In this document: piece by piece, positions 1 to 13,000 of the stretch
Numbering within the stretch: position 1 is the first letter of the stretch
Layout: every line of letters begins with the position of its first letter
Source: Ptychodera flava
Taxonomy: Eukaryota; Hemichordata; Enteropneusta; Ptychoderidae
Direction of reading: 5' to 3'
Length of the DNA stretch: 64,000 nt
Assembly: GCF_041260155.1 (NCBI RefSeq)
Contig: NC_091928.1
Span: 39,063,388 to 39,127,387, forward strand
Translations under genes and position numbers: made by a program
The notes under the pieces: generated by a model
Told to the model about the DNA's origin: nothing
What the model saw: the letters and a program-made list of their open reading frames with translations, nothing else
Databases searched by the model: none

Positions 1-2211
1 TACAAAGGCATTGCTGAATTCTATATCAGCAAGTTTTATATAGTAGAGCGATGCAATATTGTCCAAAAAGTGATAAAATAATATTTAGAAAATTGCAATT
101 GCTTACTTGGCATTTTTAACGAGGATTCGATGATGCCAGGAACAACGCGTTGATAATCAAACCCAGCTGCTTGTCGTTTTGAGATAGGGACTCTGTGGTG
201 ACTGAGACAGCTCGCCTTCGTGCCCAACGTAGGTGAGGTCTGACTGTATCTGCCGATGTGTTCCACAAGAACTTTAAATACTTTTGCTCGTACAGGTTGA
301 AGTACGATCACGTGCAACGGACAGTTCAACTCAGATAAAGGGACACGACGAATTCGGACAGGGTTTAGGTACGAGTGATTTCTTCAAATGAGCAGAGGGC
401 AAAATAATATTTAGCCACTCAGATATGTCCACTTTTCGGTGACAATAAAATATTGCGTACTGTTTTGATGTTGGCACGTGCTGTTGCCGGCATTTTCAAA
501 CAGAGTGTGGTATGATCGAGATTAAGAGACGCGTTGAGCTGGGTTATTCAAACAGTGGAGTGATGGTGTGGTGGTGCTGAAGACTTGTTCAAAATGTACT
601 CTCTAACTTATATAAGCTTTCTCTGAGTAACAAAGAAATAAATATCTGTTGTGCATCTTGCAGGCGGTTTTATTGATTCTTGGAAGAAAAAAATCAAGTT
701 TCCGTTGTCTTTTCAGTGACGTTACAGGGCAACCAGTCAAGGCTGAGTCGCACTAAGATTTCCATCTGTCCGCTCACACCGTGTTCAACCTAATTTGTCT
801 GACATAATCTAGATTTCTTTCCCTATGCACCACCATAATGTCAGCAGATCTGGTGATTCGGATCAAAAGTGTATCGAATCACGGGGGATTGATGCTGAGG
901 TTTCTTCCTGGCTGTTCAATCCAACCACACACCAATGCTACTGACGAGATTGAGTGACCCCGAGTCTTCCTGTGTCAATCTGCATCGTGGGCTGCTCGTC
1001 ACGATGCCAAATGCTGTCACTCCAAATTTCACCGTTTTCTGAAATCTGCGGCGATGCATTCCCAATATTCTAGTGAATACTTCTCTGGTTTAGATTGCTG
1101 AAGCGCATTTCGTGAAGATCTATTTCATTTTCAATTTTGCGAAAAGATTTATATTTTATTATGAAGTCATGTGGTGCCATGGCTGGAGGGACAATATGGC
1201 GGCGGTCAATGTCATTGACACTGAAGTATTCAGCCATTAGAACAAACATGTCGGTACATCAATCAAGGTGAAGTTCAAAACAAGCGTTGAATTCAAACAC
1301 AAGTACGGCATGGGAGTAAGCAATACATGAAGTATATTTCTTTTTTTACTCATCTGAAAGCGAGTACTCGCACTTTAGTTAACTATAGAAACAAACAGTA
1401 ATGACAACTTAATATGTACAATAAAAACTTTAAACCATTCGGAAGCGAATGAATCGAATTTATCGATTTTGGGAATATTAAGGAGTAGATTACTTCTCAT
1501 GTCATACTACAGGAAACTATCTTTCTTCTGACATGACTCGGTGGATTTCAATAATATATGAATACTGAAACTTGTTTTCCGACTTCAGACACATTTTTCA
1601 TTAAAAAAGCACGTAAATTAGAAATCAGTGCCACTGGTGATTATAATAGCTGAGGTGAACTCCTATATTTCTAAGTGCATCGATGCAATGTTGTTTTGTT
1701 GTGCATGCGCACATGTAAGTTTGTCCGGTTTGTTCAACTTGAGAATTTAGTTTTGCAAGCACACGCCTTACATTTTAGACGTCAGGAGCCAGACTACATA
1801 ATGAGATCAAAGAAACAGTCGAATTCGACGACATAAAGATGAAGCATTGTCTTTGAAATAGGTTCAATTTGAAAACTGTGTGGCGAACAAGTAAGCACAC
1901 CGTATGACGAACCACTGATTGAGGGTGACATTCTTTCATGCGATGTATCAGGTGATCAGAGACATATCACATCATTGTTATGTTTTGTCAATAGAGCGCT
2001 TTGGTGCGGTGACCTGCAGATTAACCTTTCCCCTCAACTCGTACTTCTTCTCACCGGTCACTTTGGAAGACTCCAAAAATAACTTTGATTATTTCTAAGA
2101 TTCTGCAGTATTCATGTTTGCCGGTCTCTTATTTCGTGCTTTGAATACGGGATATTAGAGTGAAGGCTCGTAGCCGGGGCATTTCGGAGGCAAACTGTGA
2201 GAAATATTGCT

Positions 2212-2556
2212 TTAAGGTAGAATGCGCCTCGGGGACAGATATTCTGACTCTCAAACTTTTACAATTCTCTTCTGGGGGCTCATTTTAAAGCTCTTGTCGT
2301 AAGAAAAAAATTTGTCGTCTTAGTTTTTCGAAAATCGAAGATTTTACTTTTCTCCGTAAGGTTAGCACAGGGATGGCGGCCATTTTGAATTTTAAATATC
2401 GGTAAATCTTGGGTTAATTTATTTCTCCAATAGCAAAATTTGTACGGTGACCCCGATTTTTATTTTTAATTTTGAAAGCCTATGGTTGAAACATTTCTCG
2501 AGGAAAGTTTGAGCAAAAAGGCAAGTCTTTCACTTTCGAGGCGCATACTACCTTAA
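2212..2556 (+). mobile_element. TTAA-flanked MITE, family A, copy 1
   Basis: The copy starts TTAAGGTAGAATGCGCCTCG and ends with the imperfect inverse CGAGGCGCATACTACCTTAA, so it has about 20-bp terminal inverted repeats and TTAA at both ends. Three more copies lie at 13202, 21266 and 29586. They share internal sequence such as GGATGGCGGCCATTTTGAAT and a CGGTAAATCTTGGGT segment. There is no coding capacity. TTAA target duplication is typical of piggyBac-type transposases, so mobilisation by such an enzyme is inferred. Confidence 0.85.
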
Positions 2557-3216
2557 GCTTACAACGTGCCAGTTCATAAATGCGTCGACTATTTCTAGTG
2601 TAGTCTAACGAGACAGCACACGCACAGGGCCAGACCCACTCATACCAAATAATATATGTGACATGAAGAGTGCAGTCACGTCTATGAATTCTTCAAAGCT
2701 TTGATAAATTTTAGTACGTAACTACTTAAGCATAAGTGCAGATAATTTCCAGGTGCAAATTTTAGACAATAGGCCTACATAAGAGTTTACGGTACAGACC
2801 ATTTCAGCTCCCGCTGATCTATGAATGCAAATTATCTGTCTATCAGTCGGTAGCGTACCTTTAGCGGCTTCAAATCTCACACTGTCGCAGGACTGCATCA
2901 TCAGTTACTCAGATCAAAATGACTAGTTTTTCTCGTGATTCATAAACATGAAACACACTGAGAGAAAGAGTTTGGACTTTCATTGTGTCGAGGGAAAATA
3001 TTATTACACAAGTTACGACCGCCTATGCCTAAGCCGTTACGTGGAGATGTGGTCGTGTGCAGAGTATACAAATAGATAAAGTTCAACACTGTGTATGTTT
3101 TACAACACCATACTTTTCGCCATACTTTATACAAAACTAAATTAAAGAAGTTGAAAAACTGACAGTTTCTGATATACACATATATTATACATATGTCATA
3201 TATACCTCACAATCTC

Positions 3217-3218
<2 letters not shown>

Positions 3219-3280
<62 letters not shown>
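3219..3280. repeat. (AT)n microsatellite
   Basis: About 31 uninterrupted AT dinucleotides. Confidence 0.98.
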
Positions 3281-3283
<3 letters not shown>

Positions 3284-4948
3284 GTTGTCAAAAGGTTTAG
3301 CTCGAATTATTTTTGTCAAATTGTTTTATGACCTGAAAATCACCTTGTATTCCGCGATCATGCAATAAATCAATCAATATGTAGGAAAAAAAAGGATACT
3401 ACACATGTTAGGGATATTCTCAGTTCCAGATATTTCATGACACTGGAAACAGACTACAAAACACAAGTAGATGTTTCTGCTGCTCTTCCCAAATACAAAG
3501 GTGTTTTCTTTGTATTTAGCAACCACATTCATAATGTAAGGCAATCTTGGTTTTGTTTAAGACTAGCTCCTACCTTCACGACGACACGTGTCCGAAGATA
3601 GATTGCGACGTGAACATTTATGTACGTGCGTACTTAAAATATTGAATAATAAAAATCGTTTGTAAAAAGACAACAGTGATCGTAATTATCTTCCAATGAT
3701 AAAATCTAGCTTTTCTGGTCACGTGTTTTATTTTTTCGCTTGTAAATGACGACATAAGCGTAGACAGACCAGAGTTGGAGGTTTACGTTGTACAACTGTT
3801 AAGTGTTAAGATGTTTAGGGTATACAATAACCTTCTACTTGGCATGTGGAGTGATTTATTCAAGACGTGTAAGATGTAAACAAAAGTGGTACATGCATCA
3901 TTATTGTATTTCATAAATTTTCTGAAAGTAAGAGAGGGTTATAAGCCGTCGTTAGCTCTCCATGTCTTTTCGAAAACGGGTAAATGATATACCTCGTGAT
4001 TCGGGGAATTTTCACATCCTTTTTATGTATTGGCAACTGAATGCGAACTGTTGACAGCAAGAATATCAAATAAATCAAAACGACAACTTGTTTTCGTTCT
4101 CAAAAATAATTGCGTGGCTCTGAGCTCCACTGTCGCTTTACCTTAAGAATAAGTGCGAAGATCTTTTTTATAAGAACGCGTTTTGATGATGGATTCATTT
4201 AAGATATCTACCTAGCCGCCAAAGGAATGTGACATCACAAGCTCCCCGTCAATCAAACCTACATTGTAAAATTCGTTTAAAGTAGCAGACATTGTGTTGA
4301 GTCGGTTAAGCAGTGAAATTTATATAGTTTGAGCTTAACAGAGATGAACTTTGTTACCTGTTTTTACAACATTGTTGCTTGAATACATGGTTTAAAAAGA
4401 TATATGAAATAACAGAATTTTTTTACAACTTTCGGCTTCATGATCAAGAAATATCGAAGAAACGGGAAAGGGAAAATTTAGGAAAACTAACATTTCCTGA
4501 CAGCTTCGAACAAACTTTGATCAATCGCCGGATGATCGATTAACTCTGAAATCAAACTATTGCTTGCATTGACTGTTTTCGTAACCGAGTACAAGTAGGC
4601 TAAAACTGAGAAAAACCGTGAAATTTATCAACGCTAAAACCATTCCTTATTAATCGGTTAAAAGACAACTTGTTTTCACAAATGATTATGTCCGACCACG
4701 AACTCTGTGAACACTGATCTGTAAAATATACCCTTTATCGATACCTTGAGTTACTTTCCACAGCAAACGCTCGACCTCTGTTTCCAAGTACGATTCGACA
4801 GATTTCTGTTTTCGGGTACGATAAATTTCGTTTTTGATTTGTAAATAGCTTCTGTACAGTATCAAACTTTTGGGTTACAGGCATGGAGAAAGCATTATAA
4901 TTATAAACATATTGCAGCAATTAATCCTGTTTAGTTACACAACGCCGC

Positions 4949-7770
4949 TCAAATCATGCAGACCATGCAATCTGACGATATCCGCATAATGTAGTAGATT
5001 AACTTCGATGTATGTATACTGGTTTTGACAGACAGGTTCTTCAGCAAGGTGTCCGGGACCGAGAATTCGATAAAAATACGATAGATTAAAACGCTCCATT
5101 CCCAAATGCTGCGAATGGTTGATTGATTCTTGGAGAATCTAACACGTATTCCAATATCGGACTCCATGAACGCCGGGTAAAGTTTTTGGGTTCCCGACTT
5201 TTCACATTTCACAACATGTCGCCTTCTGAGATTCTGATTGTCAAGCCTAGACAAGGTTCTTTCGTTGTGTTGTAAAATGAAGTGTAGAATATTTTCTATC
5301 ATTCTATGTTCCTGTCAGCTGGGAAAGCACACAGCTCCAGTGGTCTTTTAACACCGTAGGTCTTCCAGATAACACGGTTTCTTCTCATCATATCCATTTT
5401 CTTGTGCATTATTCATCTTTTTTTTCCCGGAATGTCACACAACAGTATAATCGTAACTTTTTAAATATGACCCTAGGCTCTTCTCTCAATTGCACTTACA
5501 TCTGCAGCGCCAATAGCGCCAGCGCGATACTTCCAAATTAGGAATCTCTTCGCCACCAAAACGGTACTTGTTAAGAGCAGTCTGTCCGGACAAGGTCGAT
5601 TCCCTTCGTCTTGAAATAATTTTGGCAGTGGCTGTCTGCTCGTGCCGAAGGATTCCGAGAACAACGATCTAACTTCACTGAAAATGCTCCTTTAAAGGTT
5701 GGAAAAAGTACAGAAGTTAATCACTAACACACAATCTCCAACACTCGTTGATATCTATTGAAGCCATTCCACTGCAATAATTATACAATAATTTCCTAAA
5801 ATTTCTCTGGGTCTGGTGTAAGACGTCACACTACCAAAAGAGGTGGATCTTAGCAAATGCTCCCTAGCTGTCATAAACAGCTACTTCCAAAATTGTCTTA
5901 AGTAAGTACTCCCTAACTCTCTAGACAAAGTAACAACATAACAGACATCAGTCTGTCAGCCGTCATAGTAATTGATAAATCATTGTGATCTTTCACAAAC
6001 GCCTTGTCACCTATAGGCGCATTGAATACTGGCGATTCATCCTTTGGATTGAATATTTCGTAATGATTTACCCTCGTGTAAGCTATTTCTCCAAATTTAA
6101 ATCTCGTTTTAACATTTCGAAATAAATGAAGAAAGTCAGAGTTAACACTCGCTCGTTTTTGCTGTGTCATAAAAGTCCAAATCTAATCAATAATAACGAA
6201 AATGCTGCTTTTAGGTACGTTGACCGATAACAGTATAAACAGAAACGTTTTTTATATTAGTTTTCTTTATTGATCGATAGATGACTCAGCAATATTAAAT
6301 GAGAAACATCCAAAATAGATGAGTGCTCGATGACGTGCTTATTTCAAATAACTTTTTGTTGGTAAGAAAATATGATAGTAAGCTTTGAGCTGAAAGCTGG
6401 TGGATCGTGAAAAATAGCCATTTATCAATTTATGTGCTTATCATTCATTTATTTACTTATTTGTTTATATTATTTTATTTATTTATTTACTATTTATTTT
6501 ATTCATTTATTTCATCATGATGTTTGTTTTGTTTGTTTTGTTTGTTTGTTTGTTTGTTATTACATACACTAGCAGTGATCGTAAATGATGTTTGGAATAA
6601 ACATTTTCAGTTGTCGTAAGTAAACTTGACATAGTACTATTAATTAATCATTACCCCATTAGCCAAAAATTAAATAATAACAATATTACAGATTAAACAT
6701 CATAATGTATGTTTCCAGCGGTGAGATACACTTGAATACAGTGCGAACATTGATCAGACTTACGCTAATTTAGACGTGCAAAAGGTTTACTATTCCACCA
6801 AAGATATTGCAGCTTGTTTTCCTCGGAATACGGATGAATATGGTGAATGCTAAAGTAAACCTTTAACAAAATTATAGGAGATGGAACGAAAAAATGATCG
6901 AAATTGTTGGCACAGTCGTCGACGAATGCTTCAAATTTCTTCGTAAACTTCTTGAGAAGAACATTCAAGGTATTGCCGATGGAGCTGTAAGAATCATCTG
7001 CATTCTTCGAATCCTTGAATTCTGTTCAGTCTTTTGAATTCTTCAACTTTCCTTTCATCTTGTTTAAGTGCAACCGTCATGTAAACTGTTTTGCAGACTT
7101 GACCTTCTTGCAACCGTGACTATAGTGGTAGTGGTAGTTATGGCTCATGTTCATCGACATGAAGAAATCAGTTTGTTTCTTCCACAAAATGGCCTCGTTT
7201 TCACACCTGTGTGTTCTTAAACCATGTGAACGAGTCCCATCGTCATCGATGCGCCGTTGAGCCGACGATGCTAAAGTGACAGTAACGCTGCATAGTCAAC
7301 GACAGACAACATGATCACTCTAAAGACGTGACATGTCTCAAAACAGAGCGAGTGACCTTTTCTTAGGGACACAGTCTTTCGTTTCGCGAGTTCAAGGTAC
7401 ACGAATGACCTTGCATATTTCAGTTCGCAAGGCCTCTAAGAAGTTGAGATACAACTGCATCTGCCCGAAGCAACTTCAGGTCGACTAAGAATTGCTTTGG
7501 AAAATTGACAAATCGTGCTCAATATACCCTCTCAGTATGCAACAGCCAGTCATAGATATCAATGCCGACGATAGCACTGCATTTTTCAGTCTTGCCTCGT
7601 ATGGTTATTAAATCGTCCTTGATGTTGAGATTAAGTTCATAGGATGCGTTCAATCGCCGGGAGGGCTCGAAAACCACACTTCGGTAAATGGAAAGTGCTG
7701 ACAATACATTTTTCCGTTCTTCAGCGAAAACAATTGATTCTGTAACGTCAACAAACACAACCATTTTAAT
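4949..7770 (-). other. Cluster of unrecognised exon-like frames, minus strand
   Basis: Several minus-strand frames have protein-like composition and plausible splice edges. The best is 5500-5660: acceptor CATTTTCAG at its 5' edge, donor GCAGAT/GTAAGT at its 3' edge, and an open frame between. A second (about 6010-6165) starts after TTTATGACACAG and can end at CCTATAG/GTGACA. Others are 7519-7764, 6765-7000 and 5030-5280; the last contains WEWSVLI and FSVPDTL, faintly like the A2M/TEP macroglobulin domain. No thioester GCGEQ motif is visible and the frames do not join into a convincing protein. This could be a fast-evolving gene, a decayed gene, or chance. Confidence 0.2.
6440..6560. repeat. 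TTTA/TTTG low-complexity tract
   Basis: Degenerate runs of TTTA and TTTAT pass into repeated TTTG units (GTTTGTTTGTTTG) near the 3' end. Confidence 0.85.
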
Positions 7771-8163
7771 GTGTCACTGACTAAAAACTCTAACAATTTA
7801 CCATATGAGAATCGACTATGCAAATGATGGAACTACTTTCAACTGCGCTGGTAGTACGGTCCTGACTAATTTTTCACAATCTTTTTTCTCTACTGAAAGC
7901 CCCTCAATCCTCATCTTGACGAGTGTTTACTTGAAATCGCCAGAGTTTAAACGTCTGTTAATTGTTCCTATGGGTGCAGCAAGTATCTTGTCGGAACAAG
8001 CTGTTAGGGTTGACTTAGGTTCAGCTTTAAATTTCTCAAACCAACCCTGGAACCACAAAATGCATACATCATTGGACGTCAAACAGATTTTGAAGTGAAC
8101 AACAATCAGCGCCCTTTCTTGCAACGATTTTAAAAAGACCAAAAGCTTTACGAGCTGGAACAA

Positions 8164-9925
8164 ATACGCCCTGTTTTCATCTAAAATTTCGCTACTGCTG
8201 TTTATTCAACCCAGTTTCAGTGTTTCATACGAGTGTCCCAAGATATCGGAAGAAATAAATTATGAAAAATAAGCATCAAGTGAAAAACAAGCAGCACGTG
8301 CCATTATCGTCCACGCATTGCGATATTTTAACGTCTTCAACAGATAGCCGTACCTAAACCACACGGGCACTTGCCACAGTTTGACGGATAGGCTAACCTG
8401 TGCAAATCTTCCGTGTTTGAGTGTCTACTTATCTGGGTCCATAACTCAGTGGTCAGTCGTGTCAGGTGACCAGGAGCTGCCGAGGTCAAAGGCACAAAAA
8501 CTGGGCTGTTGAGTCCTGTCCTTCTCGCGGTAACAGAGAAAATACGAAGCATTGTTCAGATTCAAAATTTTGCACGACCATCATAAATAGCATGTCTTTA
8601 AATAGCATGTCTTTAAAAAGTCTAACATTATCCATTTGTGTGTTTTATTTCATTTTATCGTATTCTTCTTCTGTTAATTGACATAATCACTTCGGGAAAA
8701 AGAAAATCCTGTTATGAAACAATTTCTCTCATTGTCATTTTTTTCTTCATAGAGATCATCATTAACTTCAAATAGACTTGAAAACTGGACGGTCTTTCAC
8801 CGACGAGAACATCATTAAGTTGATAATATTTTGGAAGAGACAATAGCTGAATCATTTTATGATTTTTTAAACTATTTTGTTTTTAATGTCAACTATAGTT
8901 TCTTGTTCTACTCCCCAAAGCATGTTGATATACACAGTATTCAGCTTGTCAACTAAGCCTGTACATGTGTAGACTGTATTGTTATTTTTGATAATTGAAT
9001 TTTAGTCTAGACTAAAATACAAATGGAATCAGTATCAGAGCACCTTTAACGTATACAGGCTGTGTTAGCAAGCTTAGCTTGTGTTTCAAAATTTTTTGGG
9101 GGACAAAAGAAATGCTGTTGACATACAAAAAATATAATGAAAACAGCCATCAAAAATTACAATTATTGTTCTCTTAAACAAATCCGCAGTACGTCTGAGT
9201 TTACGTGATTGTAGCACTGTCGGAAGGTCGCCATTCTTACCGTGATATGTGTCGTGTACATCAGTCATTCGAAACGTGCCTTGGCACTGGTTGGGACTGG
9301 GACACCGTATTACTGAGATTGTGCCATGTCCTGTCCCAGGTGATCACGGGTCAGAGTTCACCTCGAAACAGTCCATCAAATCGAAGAAGTTTAGGTACGG
9401 ATGTCTCTCACAGTTCAAAAACAGTGCAGATGTTGAGTTCATTTATATGTTTTCAGGATTTTTACGCCATAAGTAGATATTTCAATCGTCACTTGCTCAT
9501 CCCTACCAGCCTTCCCGATCGTTAGGATTTTTGAAGTGTGAGCTCACAGTGTGATCGATTTGATACGCAACAAAAGTCATTCTGAGCGATAACTTCTTTT
9601 TGTCATCAATTATCTGACAAGAGTCAGGACAACCTGCTTTTTATTTGCTACACCGTGATAGCAAACGATAATTTACCGAATTGATTAAAATGTCATTTCA
9701 AAGCATAACCTAATGAACTTGTATTCTAAATCTTTTTTACAACCTGAGAAGTTGACGTACTTAAACTGTCGTAGTAATTTTAGGAAACACAAACAATGTC
9801 ATATTTCTACACTTCAACTGTTCACGGGACAAACCGTACCGAGACCTGTCCCAGTCTCTGTGTCCCCTTTATCTGGGTCTTGCCTTCTGCCCGCTGCACG
9901 TGATCGCACTTGAGGCTGTTTCTGG
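8164..9925. other. Gene-free spacer upstream of the oxidoreductase gene
   Basis: No protein-like frame was recognised on either strand. The 3' end of this stretch is the likely proximal promoter region of the gene that starts translation at 10059. Confidence 0.45.
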
Positions 9926-9930
9926 CAAAG

Positions 9931-9970
9931 GTATTTAACATCTCGTCGGATCTCCTGTCGCATTCAGACT
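9931..9970 (+). promoter_or_regulatory. Possible core promoter of the FOXRED2-like gene
   Basis: A TATA-like GTATTTAACA begins at 9931, and an initiator-like CATTCAGAC lies about 30 bp downstream. That would give a 5' leader of roughly 95 bases before the ATG at 10059. The spacing suits a TATA/Inr promoter, but the match is weak and no transcript evidence is available here. Confidence 0.3.
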
Positions 9971-10058
9971 CGCTCTCCAAGGCGAAGGCAGCAGCTTCTA
10001 GTCCGCTCAGGATTTTTTTCTCCCTCACTCACTGCAGCAGGAATCGCCATCAGCAAAG

Positions 10059-13000
10059 ATGCCTACCAAGACAAGTAAGTGTGGTTTGATTTCTGCATCA
10101 AGGTCAGGATGGATTTTCAGGGCAACATTGTCGAGAACAGATCTGTTCTGCGAAGAGAGAAAATTTACATTTTATTCGTAAAGAGCGAAAACGGGAAAAC
10201 TTTTTGCTTGATAAAGTGAAAGAGAATACATTGCAGTTTGGTCGAGTCTTGTGTAAAACTAAACACCTTATATACAAGCTTCCCGTACAAAGCCTCCTTC
10301 ATCTGGTTTACAATTTTTAGAGTTTGGTGCGTTGTCAAAGAAGCAGACCGCAATTGCAAGTATTCAAATCTTTTGAATATCCGATTCGAGAGAACATGAA
10401 TTCAAGCTTATGTCTCTGTATAGGGTAATACTGTCTGAGAACTAACAATGCTCTCTTTTGAACCGCTTTGGCTTTTGAGTATCACTTTATTGATTAATTT
10501 TGCATTTGTATCTGAACAAAAATTTCCAAAACCTTTAATTTTTAAATCCAGGGAAATGATAGATATAGTAATATTGCAGATGATTTTTTGTGCAATGAGA
10601 AGTATTGCTATCCAGTGGTGAATGAAATTATATTCTAGTTTGGAAGTGTCATTTTTTTATGTTTAACACACAGACAATGATATTATGTTTCCGAGAGTCA
10701 ATACTTTGTCAACGAAACTGTGTCACCTGAATTATTCGCAAGAAATTTTACGTTTATGCGTTTCCTTTGCAATATTATACTATACATCATGATACATCGG
10801 CGATAATGTTCTGAAACGTTTGTTTTATTATTATTTTTTCATTTATTTTTTAGGATATCACGAAACCATAATCATCGGTGCCGGTCCGGCCGGTCTCCAG
10901 ATGGCCTACTTTATGAAGAAGGCAAAGCGTGACTATGTGATCCTGGAGGCCGCCACCAGACCCGGTCACTTCTTCACGCACGAGCCTCGCCATCGTCTCC
11001 TCATCTCCATCAACAAGCGATTCAACCCTTTCCCTGATTTTGAATACAACATGAGGCACGACTGGAACTCTTTGCTGTCCGACGATCGCTCTCTCCTCTT
11101 CCCCAAGTATTCGGAAGACCTTTACCCCAAAGCGGACGATCTTCTCCGGTATCTGGACGACTTTGCCAGGAAAACGGAAGTCTCGGCCGTGTACAACACA
11201 CGCGTGATCAACATCAGCAAGCAGAACAGGCCCGGTGCCGCCGACGGGCTCTTTTACTTGAAGACGAACGACGGCAGGGAGTACAGCTGTAAGGTGTTGC
11301 TCATGGCGACGGGTGCAGTGTCCGAACGTCTTGCAGACATCCCGGGCATCGAACACGCCACGCCGTACTCGGAGCACGATCTCGACACGAAGAAATACGA
11401 AGGCAAACTCGTCGCTATCATCGGCAGAGGAAACAGTGCCTTTGAAGTGGCCGACTATCTGGCTCCCTATGCCGCTTACATTCACATCTTCGGAGCGAGG
11501 GCGCTGAAACACGCCTGGAACACACATTTCGTTGGTGAGTCCTACGTATGATGTGATCACTCTCATTTCTATCGATTAAAACTATTTCTGCAACATAGTT
11601 CCTTAGATTTATAATTCACGCTTGTATGTTTGTTTGTTTTGATTTTATTTTTAGACCGACCTTTTTATAGTTTTGACCCGCAACAAACGATAAGCACAGA
11701 CATTTGACAACATTAAATATTATCTATTTTCACTGTTAGAATCATTTTATCGTTTGTAATGTGGCAGGCGAAGTTTTATAATATATATTTAGTATAACAA
11801 TTATATCTGAAATTACCGAACTGATTAAATATCAGCACAAAACAGTACAACAGAAACGAAATATATATTTTCCTTCACTGAACTCAACTGACACAGTAAT
11901 GCTATGTTTCAAATAACTATCCTCAGGGTAAAATAATGACTTTATTAAACACAATAAAAGTCCTGCCTTTTTTGTATTATACAGATTTGTGAAAAGGGTA
12001 ACAGCCTACCGTAACGATACAAAACTCTAGTCTCAATATTCAGAGTTATCAATGCGTCTCTGACACTGTCTGTGTCTCTGTATGTTTCTCTTTACGCACA
12101 GAGATATTTCTGGAGAGATTTCATTCCATGAGGTTTTCGTGCTCTCAAATCATTCAAAACGACAAATTAATAGTAGCCACGCACATCATTTGCGTTTATT
12201 TTTTGGCAGTGTCACTATACTGACAAGTCATTTAACATTACAGGTGATCTACGAGCCATAAACAATAATGTATTGGACATGTATCAACTGAAATCTCTCC
12301 ATTCCTACTTCGGCATCGAGTGCGTCAAACTCAGCAAGAAACCCGGCGACGAACAGGTCACCCTCCACTTCCGGGACATCGTTCTTCACTGGAACACACC
12401 GGGCTACTTCTTCGACACCAAGCCTTACGATTACGTCATTTCCTGTGCTGGCTGGAATTACATTGATTCGACGATCTTTGCTGACGACATCAAACCAGGT
12501 AAGTATAAACATACTCGGCAGTTGTCGATAAACATCTCATTTGATCAGTTTTAATACCTCAAAAAATATTGCAAGTTAATACGGTTGTAGCAATACCATT
12601 CTTGCGTTAATGGGACGGTACCCTAGCAACTTTGTTTTTACCCAGATTTTGCAAGAGTCGTCAAAAACGTCGAATTCCAATGAAACCCCTTCCTTGAGTA
12701 GCTTTTCTGTAGCATATCAAAAGTTTCAAGAAATGGTTACTTCCATATAGCTGAATAGTAATGGCGTACATTCAACAAAATCACCTAAACAAATGCAGTT
12801 GATTTAATGGTCACTTTCTTCCGTTGCAGAAACCAAGAAGAAGGGCAAATATCCACTCCTGAAGAAAAATTGGGAATCAGTCAACATAGAGAATCTCTTC
12901 TTCATTGGCACATCTATGCAATCCAATGACCGTAAAGCTGCATCGGGATTCATCCACGGTTTCAGATACAACATCCGTACGCTGCATCACATGCTGGAAG

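Larger units (their letters stand above)
1..4930. other. Gene-free stretch, no recognised coding sequence
   Basis: Only short frames occur here, none with protein-like composition or a motif I recognise. The stretch contains one TTAA-flanked MITE and one AT microsatellite, listed separately. Base composition is AT-rich with many short A and T runs, as expected of intergenic or long-intron DNA. Distant exons of a gene lying mostly outside the window cannot be excluded. Confidence 0.5.

Noticed and set aside
4949..5302. Alpha-2-macroglobulin family gene
   Set aside because: FSVPDTL and WEWSV recall the A2M domain, but the preceding FPE motif, the thioester GCGEQ and consistent neighbouring domains were not found; kept only as unrecognised exon-like sequence.
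10850..11566. 238-codon minus-strand frame
   Set aside because: It lies opposite exon 2 of the FOXRED2-like gene, whose Rossmann motifs fix the coding strand.
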